Positions 27,661-35,572 of a DNA stretch of 64,000 nt are shown here, piece after piece. A program made the translations under genes and the position numbers. Source of the stretch: Spirochaetales bacterium (GTDB lineage Bacteria; Spirochaetota; Leptospiria; Leptospirales; Leptonemataceae). Location: the NCBI GenBank assembly GCA_024233935.1, contig JACKOY010000020.1, forward strand, positions 9,666 to 73,665, given 5' to 3'. The notes beneath the pieces are model-generated. The model was not told the origin of the DNA and did not search any database. It was given only the letters and a program-made list of their open reading frames with translations. Position 1 is the first letter of the stretch. The number at the start of each line of letters is the position of its first letter.

Positions 27661-29109
27661 TCAGAACTGGAAGTAGAAAAAGTCCTGCGCCTTTCCCGAG
27701 AACTGGGTCAGAAAGAGTATCAGAATCAACCCGCCCGCAGGCAAAAGCCAGGTTTCGTAACGCCGAATCCAGCGAAAGCTGGCCGGCTTCTCCTCGACAA
27801 AGTGAAACAGTAGCACTCCCAGACTACCGCCAAGAAACGACTCCGTATGCGGTAGCGTCTGGTAACCGCCGGCGAAAAAAGCCAGCGGATTGAACATGTG
27901 CCCCAAAGCCGTCAGGGCCCAATCCCAGTTCGGTGCGAAAAACAAAAGACTGCTGGGGATCAAAAACAGCCAGGCGAGGCCAAGCCGCGCAAAACGCAGG
28001 GGCCAGGTTGCCGGCCATTCTTCGAAGCCGCGCCGCCGGATGTAGGACTCCACCGAAAGAATGATGCCTACAACGATGCCCCAGACTACAAAGGTGTACG
28101 AAGCGCCGTGCCACAGCCCGGCAATGAAGAACGTAACCAGATAGTTCAGGTAAACGCGCCACTCGCCCACCCGGCTGCCCCCCAGCGGGATGTAAATGTA
28201 GTCGCGAATCCACCGCGAAAAGGTCAGGTGCCAGCGACGCCAGTAATCCGAAACGGAAGTCATAAAGAAAGGCGCTCGAAAGTTCTCCGGAATTTCGAAT
28301 CCCAGCAGGGCTCCAAAACCGCGCGCCATGTCGGAATACGCTGAAAAATCCGCGTAGAGCATGAAGAGGCACCCCACAATTGCCAGCCAGATCACGCCCG
28401 GATGAAAATTGGTGGGATCGGCCTCGCGGTTCACGATGGGAGCGATGTAAGCAAGCAAAACGCTGGCCACGACCACCTTCTTAAAAACGCCGATCATGAC
28501 CAACCAGAGCCCCTTCCGCATTCGAGCCGCGTCGGGTCGCGGGCCGTTGTTCTCTCCCAGGGCCGCTACCTGGGGCAGCAATTCGTGCGATCGCATGATC
28601 GGTCCGGCAATCAATTGCGGAAAGAACGACTTAAACAACAAAACCTCACGAAAGCTGTGTCGGCGCGTGTACTCGCCCCGAAAAATATCTATGCCGTAGG
28701 ACATGATCTGAAACGTGTAGAAGCTGATCGCCAGGGGCAGGAAGATCTCGCTACCGTCCAGCCGATCGGCCAGGCGAAGCGCCGGCTCCCGCCAGGCAAA
28801 AACTCCAAAGACAAAACCCAGTACGTCCGCAAAGAAATAGAAATACTTGAAACACGCAATATTCAGAATGTTTGCCGCCTGCAGCAGGTAAAACATCCAG
28901 TTCTGCCGATAGCTTCGCCAGAGTTCCATGACCACGTAGTTGATCGCGACGACTGCCAGCAGATGAAAGAGAAAGGGTATGCTCCAGCTGGCGTAAAAAA
29001 CCAGGGAAGCAAGAATCAAAAGCGACATGCGTGCGCGATCGGGCAGAAGCCAGAACAGCACATACACGATCAAAAAAAAGAGTAGGAATTCTTCCGTGAC
29101 GAAGAGCAT
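27661..29109 (-). CDS. MBOAT-family O-acyltransferase (AlgI/DltB type)
   Basis: A polytopic inner-membrane protein of 482 residues. It has the MBOAT signatures FLPLAISFYTFQIMSYGIDI, FPQLIAGPIMR, SDYWRRWHLTFSRWIRDYI and the catalytic histidine region FIAGLWHGASYTFVVWG. AlgI-type proteins pass acetyl groups across the membrane to periplasmic partners that O-acylate polysaccharides. The next gene encodes an SGNH/DUF1574-like protein, the usual companion. It is the first gene of the pair. Confidence 0.93.
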   Translation of the reverse strand: MLFVTEEFLLFFLIVYVLFWLLPDRARMSLLILASLVFYASWSIPFLFHLLAVVAINYVVMELWRSYRQNWMFYLLQAANILNIACFKYFYFFADVLGFVFGVFAWREPALRLADRLDGSEIFLPLAISFYTFQIMSYGIDIFRGEYTRRHSFREVLLFKSFFPQLIAGPIMRSHELLPQVAALGENNGPRPDAARMRKGLWLVMIGVFKKVVVASVLLAYIAPIVNREADPTNFHPGVIWLAIVGCLFMLYADFSAYSDMARGFGALLGFEIPENFRAPFFMTSVSDYWRRWHLTFSRWIRDYIYIPLGGSRVGEWRVYLNYLVTFFIAGLWHGASYTFVVWGIVVGIILSVESYIRRRGFEEWPATWPLRFARLGLAWLFLIPSSLLFFAPNWDWALTALGHMFNPLAFFAGGYQTLPHTESFLGGSLGVLLFHFVEEKPASFRWIRRYETWLLPAGGLILILFLTQFSGKAQDFFYFQF

Positions 29110-29143
29110 GCCTGCCGTCAGTGAGGCCCTGTCATTTAGACCG

Positions 29144-29881
29144 TCAAGCTGAACCGGTCACGTCTTCGGGAGAGATGGCAAGCCAGGCGCCCGACGCCAT
29201 GCCCACCCGGTCCAGATCAAGCTCGCCGATTCGAAAGCGAAACAGATCCGTGACTTCCATACCCAGGGCCCGAAACATACGGCGCAGTTGCCGCTTGCGT
29301 CCCCCGGAGAGCGTCACCTCAACCGTGTTTTCGGCGCGATTGACCACTTCACAGTTCCGGGCCAGCAGGAGTTCCCCTTCGTCGGAGATGCCGGCCTTGA
29401 ATCGACGAATGAGCGCCGCGGTCGGCATGGTCAGCTCCGAAACGCGGACACGATAGTGCTTTTCGAGCCCGCCGGAGGGATGCGTAACCCGCTGGATGAA
29501 TTTCCCATCGTCGCTGAGAAGCAAAAGCCCGCGGCTTTCTCGGTCCAGGCGACCGGCGTAGTCCAGATCCGCGAGTGCAGCCGGAAGCGCGTCGTAGATG
29601 GTCTTTCCCGTATGCCGGGCCGGACGACTCACCTCAAGGCCGGCCGGCTTGTAGTAGGCAAAGTAACGATGGGTTTCATCGGAATACAGGGCCGGCCGCC
29701 CATTACACTCCACACGATCTTGCGGCCTGACGCGCGTTGCCGGATCGGACACGGTCTGTCCGTTAATGGAAACGCGCCCGCGTTTCACGAGGTCTTCAAC
29801 GCCGCGTCGAGAGCCGAACCCTGCCCGGGCCAGATAGCGGTTGATCCGAATACCGGCGTTCTCTTCGTCTGCAGGCTTCAG
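29144..29881 (-). CDS. RsuA/RluB-type rRNA pseudouridine synthase (unusual CTG start)
   Basis: The protein has an S4 domain (IRINRYLARAGFGSRR, then VKRGRVSINGQ) followed by the pseudouridine synthase core with AGRLDRESRGLLLLSDDG, whose aspartate in RLD is catalytic, and GRKRQLRRMF. The frame from the first ATG/GTG-type codon (GTG at 29788) would lack the S4 helix that is clearly encoded upstream in the same frame. The only near-cognate start that keeps it is CTG at 29881, overlapping the TGA stop of the previous gene (CTGA), a translational-coupling geometry. Substrate is probably 16S or 23S rRNA. The start is uncertain; the family is not. Confidence 0.85.
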   Translation of the reverse strand: MKPADEENAGIRINRYLARAGFGSRRGVEDLVKRGRVSINGQTVSDPATRVRPQDRVECNGRPALYSDETHRYFAYYKPAGLEVSRPARHTGKTIYDALPAALADLDYAGRLDRESRGLLLLSDDGKFIQRVTHPSGGLEKHYRVRVSELTMPTAALIRRFKAGISDEGELLLARNCEVVNRAENTVEVTLSGGRKRQLRRMFRALGMEVTDLFRFRIGELDLDRVGMASGAWLAISPEDVTGSA

Positions 29882-30603
29882 GGGGTAGCCGCCGGAGCAA
29901 CTGTTTCGGCGGCGCCGGGCTCCTCTTCAGGTTCATCGAGAAGTTCCGGGGCGTCCGGATCAATCAATGCCCGACGCAGGTACACTTCACGATGATTGCC
30001 CGCAGTGCGTACGCCATAGAGTCGATACTCCGAACCCAGTTCGCGGATCTCAATCGTGTCCCCGATGGGTGAGCCGTTGTCGAGTGCGATGGTGCGCTTT
30101 TCAAAGTCGATCGTGTAGCGACCTTCCTGCATCTCACCCACCTCAAGGCCGTACTTGTAGACGCCATCGGGCCAGAAGTTCAGCCGCACCCAACCGGTGG
30201 AGCCGTCCGGACGAACCTCCCACCATTTGCCGACGATGGCCCGGCTAAATTCCTCGCGGAACTCGTCGTCGGCGGTGGGCCCCTCTTCTTCCGCGGCGCT
30301 GCCCACAGAAAGATTGCTGCCGTAGACCCAGCCGGACATACCGTCGGCCAGGCGGACCTTAAACCAGTACTCGGTGTGACTCCCGATGCGCACCGGCTCC
30401 CGGGAGCGCCCCACCAGCTCCAATTCTGTGCCCCGATCCAAAAAGGCGATTTCGGAAGCGATGGTCGTGGGGGCCAGACGCATGCTGACCTTATTGCCGG
30501 TTACCCGGGCGCGGCTCGTACGACCGGCGGTGGGAGCGTCACCCGAGCAGCTCGCTACCCAGAGCACACCCACCAGAATCCAGATCACTTCCCGCCGTCG
30601 CAT
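29878..30603 (-). CDS. Lipoprotein with SH3-type domain
   Basis: The N-terminus is a lipoprotein signal ending WVASCSG, so Cys20 should be lipidated. Residues ~30-95 form a bacterial SH3-like domain: NKVSMRLAPTTIASEIAFLD, VRIGSHTEYWFKVRLADG and MSGWVYGSNLSV. A second beta-rich region (residues 120-210, VGKWWEVRPDGSTGWVRLNF) may be a lipocalin-like or ligand domain. The tail is Glu/Pro/Ala-rich. The stop overlaps the next gene's CTG. Another SH3 lipoprotein of similar build is encoded at 58702-59394. Confidence 0.75.
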   Translation of the reverse strand: MRRREVIWILVGVLWVASCSGDAPTAGRTSRARVTGNKVSMRLAPTTIASEIAFLDRGTELELVGRSREPVRIGSHTEYWFKVRLADGMSGWVYGSNLSVGSAAEEEGPTADDEFREEFSRAIVGKWWEVRPDGSTGWVRLNFWPDGVYKYGLEVGEMQEGRYTIDFEKRTIALDNGSPIGDTIEIRELGSEYRLYGVRTAGNHREVYLRRALIDPDAPELLDEPEEEPGAAETVAPAATP

Positions 30604-30697
30604 GCGGGCAAGCTCGCCGCAACCGCCAGCGGATCAATCAATTACCGATCCGTGGCAAAGCCCGCCCGAATGACACTGCGCCAAAAATGCCCGGCGA

Positions 30698-31873
30698 TCA
30701 GCGCAGGTTGGGGGGTGTGATATTGTCGATGACCGCCCGGTAGATCGCCTGTTCAAGAACCGCTCGAATGCTCGGCTCGGCTTCGATTTCGAGGGCTGCT
30801 CGCAACGCAGGTTCTGACTCGCCGAGTTGCAGGCGATTGAAGGCCGCGGCTGCTTCCCAGCGCTCGCGTACCACGTTGCTCTGAAGCGCGGTCGCCAGAT
30901 CATTAAAATAATTGGGCTGGGCCGGGTTGTAGTGGAGCGCCGCGTACGCCATCTGAATCCTGACAACGGGGTCCTGCTCATTCGCGTAGACACCGGCCAT
31001 CGCTTCGGCGGCGCGGGCGGTCCCGATCTCTCCCAGCGTTCCGGCGGCGTAGACCCGCATGATCGGTAGAGTATCGGGCGCGGAAATCATGGCCAGCATC
31101 GGGTCGATCGCGCGCTCGTCGCCGATCTTTCCCAGGGCTTCAAAAAGGGCCCGGGCCACGTTAACCCAGTTGGCTCCATCCAACGTCAGTCGGTGGCCTT
31201 CATCGTTGGGGAAGATGCCGGCTGACGCCTTGAAGTCGTCCGAGACCGTCCAGAACATATCCGGGCTATAACCAAAACCATGACGCACGGGACCACTGCC
31301 GTTAAAAGGGCCGGGTCGATCGCGTTCAAAAATAACCGGGTCGATGTCGTAGCCTTCCGGATCCTGGCCCTGGTTGGCCTGCACTCGTTCTTGATCCAGG
31401 CGGTCTTCAATCTCCAGCTCTGCTGTCCGTCGCTCGCGGGTGGCCTGAATGTCCTCTGTGACTATCGCGTTTACAAGCTCGACGCCCTTCAACAGCTCCG
31501 GCACACAATGCGGATGACCGATCTCCCCCAGAGCCCAGGCGATCGTGAGTTTTACCGCCGGATGGTTGCTCGGAAGACTCAGGAAGTTGCGGCGGGAGGG
31601 ATCCAGATCGCGGAGCAATTCCTCGCTCAGGGGGCGAATGAACTCGCTCTTGCGGTGCGCACCCATCAACCGGGCGGCTTCGAGTTTCGCAAAGGCGTTT
31701 CCGAACTGAAGGTCCCGCACCGCCTGGGCGTAGCGCGTACTCCAGAGCGAGATGGCGTCGTCCTCGGCGCCGGCACGCAGGCCTGCAGTGGTTAAGACCG
31801 AAAAGCAAAATGCACTGCTCAGAATAACCAACAGCCTGAGCCTGAACGTGTGTCGGCGCCGATTCGGGAACAT
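30698..31873 (-). CDS. Exported HEAT-repeat protein
   Basis: From the ATG at 31873 (GAGGAG 9-10 bases upstream) the product has 391 residues with a signal peptide (FRLRLLVILSSAFCFSVLTT). Armadillo/HEAT repeats are visible in the N-terminal part (ALGEIGHPHCVPELLKGVEL) and especially in residues ~245-390 (LFEALGKIGDERAIDPMLAM, AGTLGEIGTARAAEAMAGVY, AAFNRLQLGESEPALRAALE). Such repeats hold protein partners; no enzyme domain is evident. Frames continue upstream to 31942 but lack conservation. Confidence 0.78.
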   Translation of the reverse strand: MFPNRRRHTFRLRLLVILSSAFCFSVLTTAGLRAGAEDDAISLWSTRYAQAVRDLQFGNAFAKLEAARLMGAHRKSEFIRPLSEELLRDLDPSRRNFLSLPSNHPAVKLTIAWALGEIGHPHCVPELLKGVELVNAIVTEDIQATRERRTAELEIEDRLDQERVQANQGQDPEGYDIDPVIFERDRPGPFNGSGPVRHGFGYSPDMFWTVSDDFKASAGIFPNDEGHRLTLDGANWVNVARALFEALGKIGDERAIDPMLAMISAPDTLPIMRVYAAGTLGEIGTARAAEAMAGVYANEQDPVVRIQMAYAALHYNPAQPNYFNDLATALQSNVVRERWEAAAAFNRLQLGESEPALRAALEIEAEPSIRAVLEQAIYRAVIDNITPPNLR

Positions 31874-32021
31874 TTGTGTAACTCCTCTTTCTCTTTGGGC
31901 GGCAAGTCCGTGCCAATGGGCCGCAAAGCCCATGACCCGCACAAATTCCGCTACTCGGTATATCGGCGGCGATCACCCGACACATTTAGCCGGTGCCGGC
32001 AAATTTTTTTGCGCGGCCGAT

Positions 32022-32582
32022 CTACTTGCGCATATCGTGGATGATGCGCGCCATTTCGTCAAGCTTGCTGGAAAGTTCCTGCACCTGACGATCGCGGGGA
32101 CCCTGAAACTCCGTACGCAGCATGCCCAATCCGGCCTCGACCTTGTCCTGCATGCCGCTTACGTGGGCCAATTGGGCCACAATCTGGTCCACATAATCGG
32201 GCTTTTCTTCTACTCTGAGGTCGCCGTGCTCCACCATGCCCTGAACGATGCGCTCCAGACGCTCCACGGTGAGTTCACCAATACCGATTCCGCCCTCCAC
32301 CAGCTGACTGAAGAAACGCGAGACATTGGAAGAAACCTCGCGGATGAGAGCCGTCAGCAGAAATTTGCTGAAATCAAGGTTCTGATGATCGACGCTGATC
32401 TTGAGGAAGGTCTGGCCCAGGACCCGGGCAGTGATGTCCTCGCCGGTCATGTTATCGATGACCTTCACCTCGTTGCCGGCCTTAATCAGCTCCGCCACGT
32501 CGTCGAGGGTGATGGTCTTGCTGGTTTCCGCGTCGTACAGCCGCCGGTTCGCATAGCGTTTGATGAGTTTGGGCTGGGCCAT
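32022..32582 (-). CDS. PHA accumulation regulator-like DNA-binding protein
   Basis: From the ATG at 32582, 186 residues. The N-terminus KLIKRYANRRLYDAETSKTI (20 residues) plus TLDDVAELIKAGNEVKVIDN is the PHB_acc_N DNA-binding domain (PhaR type). The second part, SRFFSQLVEGG, and a C-terminal coiled coil (RQVQELSSKLDEMARIIHDM) fit PhaR's oligomerisation region. In PHA makers PhaR represses phasin genes; in bacteria lacking PHA the same family has other, unknown targets. No PHA synthase gene is in the window. Confidence 0.82.
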   Translation of the reverse strand: MAQPKLIKRYANRRLYDAETSKTITLDDVAELIKAGNEVKVIDNMTGEDITARVLGQTFLKISVDHQNLDFSKFLLTALIREVSSNVSRFFSQLVEGGIGIGELTVERLERIVQGMVEHGDLRVEEKPDYVDQIVAQLAHVSGMQDKVEAGLGMLRTEFQGPRDRQVQELSSKLDEMARIIHDMRK

Positions 32583-32771
32583 GACCGGGAAGCATGGTGC
32601 ACGTGCATGATGCACCGCACAAGTAAAAAAGCGGCCCGCAACGCCCGTCCCTTTCGGCTCTGCCATTGCTCCGGCCCTGGACAGGCACCCGAACCGAAGG
32701 CAGCTTGAGAGCAACGGCATCACGAGGAAAAAGGCTTCCCGCGCCCAGGGGTCCCCCCAGTGTGTCTTCTT

Positions 32772-33950
32772 ATGTCCCTTGCTCGGCTGGAAACCGCCCA
32801 GGTCCAGGACCAACGTCTTCTGGTGCGTCTGGACTTCGACGGCATACTCGACAAAGCCGGTAAGGTCACCGACACCTTCCGATTAGAAGCAATCCTGCCA
32901 ACTCTGGAGCTGCTCCGGCAACGCGGGGCCGCACTGATTCTGCTCGGCCATGCCGGGGACGCAACGCGACCAGCGCCCTTCGAAGGCCTGGCGCAGGAAC
33001 TCAGCAAGCGACTGAATACGGAAGTCCGCGCGATGGCGGAGATCGCCGGCGACACCAGTCGCTCCACCGTTCAGGCTCTGGCGGCGGGCGACGTTCTCTT
33101 GCTCCCCAACCTGGCGGTCTTTGAAGGCGAACGCAAGAATGACAAACAGTTCGCCAACCAGCTCGCGGCTCTGGGCGACGGCTTTGTAAACGAAGCTTTC
33201 GGCAGCAGTCGCAGCACGGTCGCTTCCCTCTCCGGACTGGCGTCGCGCCTGCCGTCCTGGGCGGGGCTGAATCTGTACCGCGAGGTAGAAATGGCAACGC
33301 TGCTTGCATCGCGAGAAGCGCGGCCGCTCTCGTTTCTGCTCGGCGGTGTGCAACTCGGCAATCGCATCGCTCTTTTGCGTCAGTATCTGGAGCGACTCTC
33401 GACCGTGATGATCGGGGGCGGCATCGCGTACACTTTTCTGAAGTCGCGGGCGGTGCCGGTCGGAGCCTCCCTGGTGGAACGCGAACTGGAGGTGCCCGCA
33501 TTTCAGACTATTGAACGCGCGGAACTCGCCGAGGCGGAGCTCGTCTTGCCGACCGATCACGTAGTGGCCGACGGGCTCACGGCGAAGGCCAAAACCAGAA
33601 TCGTCAGTCAGTCCGGAATTCCGGACGGATGGCTGGGTGTGGATGTGGGGCCCAAAACCCTGGCTCGCTTTGAAAAAACCCTGAAGGCTGCCGCCACGGT
33701 CCTCTGGTATGGCCCTCTGGGCATGCTGGAAATGGACCGCTTTGCGAAAGGAACGGAAGCAATCGCCAAAAGCCTGAGCAAACACAAGGGGCGCGTGATC
33801 GTGGCCGGGACCGACACGGTGCGCGCGGTGCACCAGATGGGTTTGACCGACCGTTTCACTCATTTAAGCACCGACGGACGTTCCCTGCTGGACCTCATGA
33901 TGGGGCAGCGTCTGGCAGCCCTGACGGCTCTGGAGTCGGCCCAAAATTAA
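32772..33950 (+). CDS. Phosphoglycerate kinase-like protein with depleted active site
   Basis: Full-length (392 residues) PGK homologue. Fold markers are clear: LLVRLDFDG, ALILLGHAGD, LLLPNLAVFEGERKND, NEAFGSSRSTVAS, LLGGVQLGNRI, IGGGIAYTFLKS, VDVGPKT, LWYGPLGMLE, THLSTDGRSLL. But the catalytic positions differ from the canonical motifs: RVDFNVP becomes RLDFDGI, the HLGRP arginine becomes D63, the LENLRF arginine becomes A115, GTAHR becomes SSRS (R to S148), GGAKVSDK becomes GGVQLGNR (K to Q194 and K to R198), WNGP becomes WYGP, and GGGDS becomes AGTDT. Few residues able to bind 3-phosphoglycerate or ATP phosphates remain. The gene sits just before secG, the pgk neighbourhood in Leptospira. 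It is either a pseudoenzyme, a second non-glycolytic copy, or a strongly diverged enzyme. Confidence 0.8.
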   Translation: MSLARLETAQVQDQRLLVRLDFDGILDKAGKVTDTFRLEAILPTLELLRQRGAALILLGHAGDATRPAPFEGLAQELSKRLNTEVRAMAEIAGDTSRSTVQALAAGDVLLLPNLAVFEGERKNDKQFANQLAALGDGFVNEAFGSSRSTVASLSGLASRLPSWAGLNLYREVEMATLLASREARPLSFLLGGVQLGNRIALLRQYLERLSTVMIGGGIAYTFLKSRAVPVGASLVERELEVPAFQTIERAELAEAELVLPTDHVVADGLTAKAKTRIVSQSGIPDGWLGVDVGPKTLARFEKTLKAAATVLWYGPLGMLEMDRFAKGTEAIAKSLSKHKGRVIVAGTDTVRAVHQMGLTDRFTHLSTDGRSLLDLMMGQRLAALTALESAQN

Positions 33951-34008
33951 CTTGCCGCCCGGCCGACGCGCGACGAACTGACCGAAAGCCCCGGATTCTC
34001 GAAAACTC

Positions 34009-34368
34009 ATGGCTGTTATCCAAACTGTTCTTCTGGTTCTATTCTTCTTTTGCGCCGCATTCATGGTGCTTTTGATCCTTCTTCAGTCGGGCAAGGGCGG
34101 CAGCCTGGGCATCATGGGTGGAGGCGGCAATACCCAGTATGGCGCTTCGACCATGGACATCGTAACCAAACTCACCTACTATGCCGGCGCCGCCTTTTTC
34201 ACGCTCGCCGTGCTTGCGGCCATCGCTTTTGCCAAAGCCGCGCCTACTTCGGCGGCTCCGGTCGAAGAGCCGGATGGGCTTGAGCAACAGGGTCTGCCCC
34301 TTGATTCCGATGCCGGGGGCCCGGCATCGCCCGCGCCGGTTCCGAATCCGGTAACGCCGGTCAACTGA
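34009..34368 (+). CDS. secG: Preprotein translocase subunit SecG
   Basis: A 119-residue, two-helix inner-membrane protein that assists the SecYEG channel. The N-terminal helix (VLLVLFFFCAAFMVLLILLQ) is followed by the SecG signature SGKGGSLGIMGGGGNTQYGA and a second helix (TYYAGAAFFTLAVLAAIAFA). The Pro/Ala/Glu-rich C-terminal tail is longer than in E. coli. It starts 58 bases downstream of the PGK-like gene. After its stop, 34387-34405 has a perfect GCGCGC/GCGCGC hairpin with no adjacent T run, and I do not claim it as a terminator. Confidence 0.93.
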   Translation: MAVIQTVLLVLFFFCAAFMVLLILLQSGKGGSLGIMGGGGNTQYGASTMDIVTKLTYYAGAAFFTLAVLAAIAFAKAAPTSAAPVEEPDGLEQQGLPLDSDAGGPASPAPVPNPVTPVN

Positions 34369-34523
34369 CCCCGGTCGGCGCCGCCTGCGCGCGACATAAG
34401 CGCGCGAAAAGCATCGCCCGGATCGGTTTTTTTTCTCCGGGTCGTTAAATTCCGGCTGCATTTTGGCCAATAATCAGACTAATTCGGTGGAGTCTCCGCC
34501 GACCAGCAAGGATGGCCAGGGTT

Positions 34524-35486
34524 ATGAATTTCAAGAAGTGGACAGGAATCGCGCTCGCTTGCACTCTCATCGGTTCGCTCGGTGCTCAACCCCGCGAAGT
34601 CGATCGCCAGAGGGAAACGGAAGAGTTCCCCGATCTACAGCACACGGAGTTGCTCCAGGATCGGAACATTGCCGACGCCTATCAGCGCCTGGGCACGTTG
34701 GGCTGGCTGGTCAGCATGGCCGAGGCGGACCGCGGCTTTGCAGCGGCGGAACGGGAAGACCTGGAGAACTCGAACTTCGACTTTCGAAATACCTTTCGCT
34801 TCATCCAGTACACTCCCCGCAATACCTACATCCGCTTTGTGACGGAAAACCAGAACGCGCTTCTCAACACGTTCTATGGAACAACCGGCGGGGCCGACGA
34901 TCCGCTGTTCGCAGAAGTGAAAACCAAAGTGGATCGGGCCAAAGCGGTCGGCATCCAGGCAAATGAAATCGATTTCAGCCAGAACCGTCGCGGCATTGAG
35001 CTGACCCAGTACGACTTTATCTACGCCAACGATCGAGACGCACGCCGGGCCGTAGGCTCGCGCCGAAAGAGCGTCACCCTCTTCTTCAGCCCCTCGAACG
35101 CGCAGGCGGACACAGAGCAGCAAGGGCGCCTGACCATGGTTGTCACGCGCATCACGGAAGACAATTTTCGAGCCGGCATTCGCACGGTGCAGTTGATCAT
35201 TGATCCGACTCCGGATCTGGGCTGGACTAACGAACAACCGCCAAACACCGACGATGTGCTCATCCTGCACCGCTACAATGAAAAGCCCTCCACCTGCGTG
35301 GTAGTGGGCGCAATGCACAACACAACGACCAACCCGCACCGGGCGCGCTTCAAGCAACAGTTCTACGTCAAGTTGCTTGATCACTTCTGGCGCCTCTACA
35401 GCATGGTGGCCAACTACGCCAGCAAGGACGACAACGACTTCAACGAAGAGGTCATTGAAGATCTGGAACACAGCATCGATTACTGA
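34524..35486 (+). CDS. Exported protein of unknown function
   Basis: The ATG at 34524 has AGGG five to six bases upstream and starts a signal peptide (FKKWTGIALACTLIGSLGAQ). The rest of the ~320-residue protein is soluble and polar with no recognised domain. It has an N-terminal helical part (ELLQDRNIADAYQRLGTLGW) and a beta-rich C-terminal half (SVTLFFSPSNAQ, RLTMVVTRITEDNF, VQLIIDPTPDLGW). A Rho-independent terminator follows 25 bases after the stop codon. It is likely a periplasmic protein of this lineage. Confidence 0.7.
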   Translation: MNFKKWTGIALACTLIGSLGAQPREVDRQRETEEFPDLQHTELLQDRNIADAYQRLGTLGWLVSMAEADRGFAAAEREDLENSNFDFRNTFRFIQYTPRNTYIRFVTENQNALLNTFYGTTGGADDPLFAEVKTKVDRAKAVGIQANEIDFSQNRRGIELTQYDFIYANDRDARRAVGSRRKSVTLFFSPSNAQADTEQQGRLTMVVTRITEDNFRAGIRTVQLIIDPTPDLGWTNEQPPNTDDVLILHRYNEKPSTCVVVGAMHNTTTNPHRARFKQQFYVKLLDHFWRLYSMVANYASKDDNDFNEEVIEDLEHSIDY

Positions 35487-35510
35487 GAAACCGGTCCGTC
35501 CGGTCTCTGA

Positions 35511-35537
35511 AAAGCCGCCCTCGGGCGGCTTTTTTAT
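35511..35537 (+). terminator. Rho-independent terminator
   Basis: AAAGCCGCCC, loop TC, GGGCGGCTTTTTTA form a near-perfect hairpin followed by six T. It ends the transcript of the exported protein at 34524-35486 and sits just before the histidine kinase gene. Confidence 0.9.
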
Positions 35538-35572
35538 TTGCCGGGCCACCGGTCACGGGACACCTGGTGTGC

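Noticed and set aside
34387..34434. GCGCGC hairpin and T run after secG
   Set aside because: The T run is 20 bases away from the stem and lies inside a separate weak CCCGG/CCGGG pairing, so a terminator is not supported.
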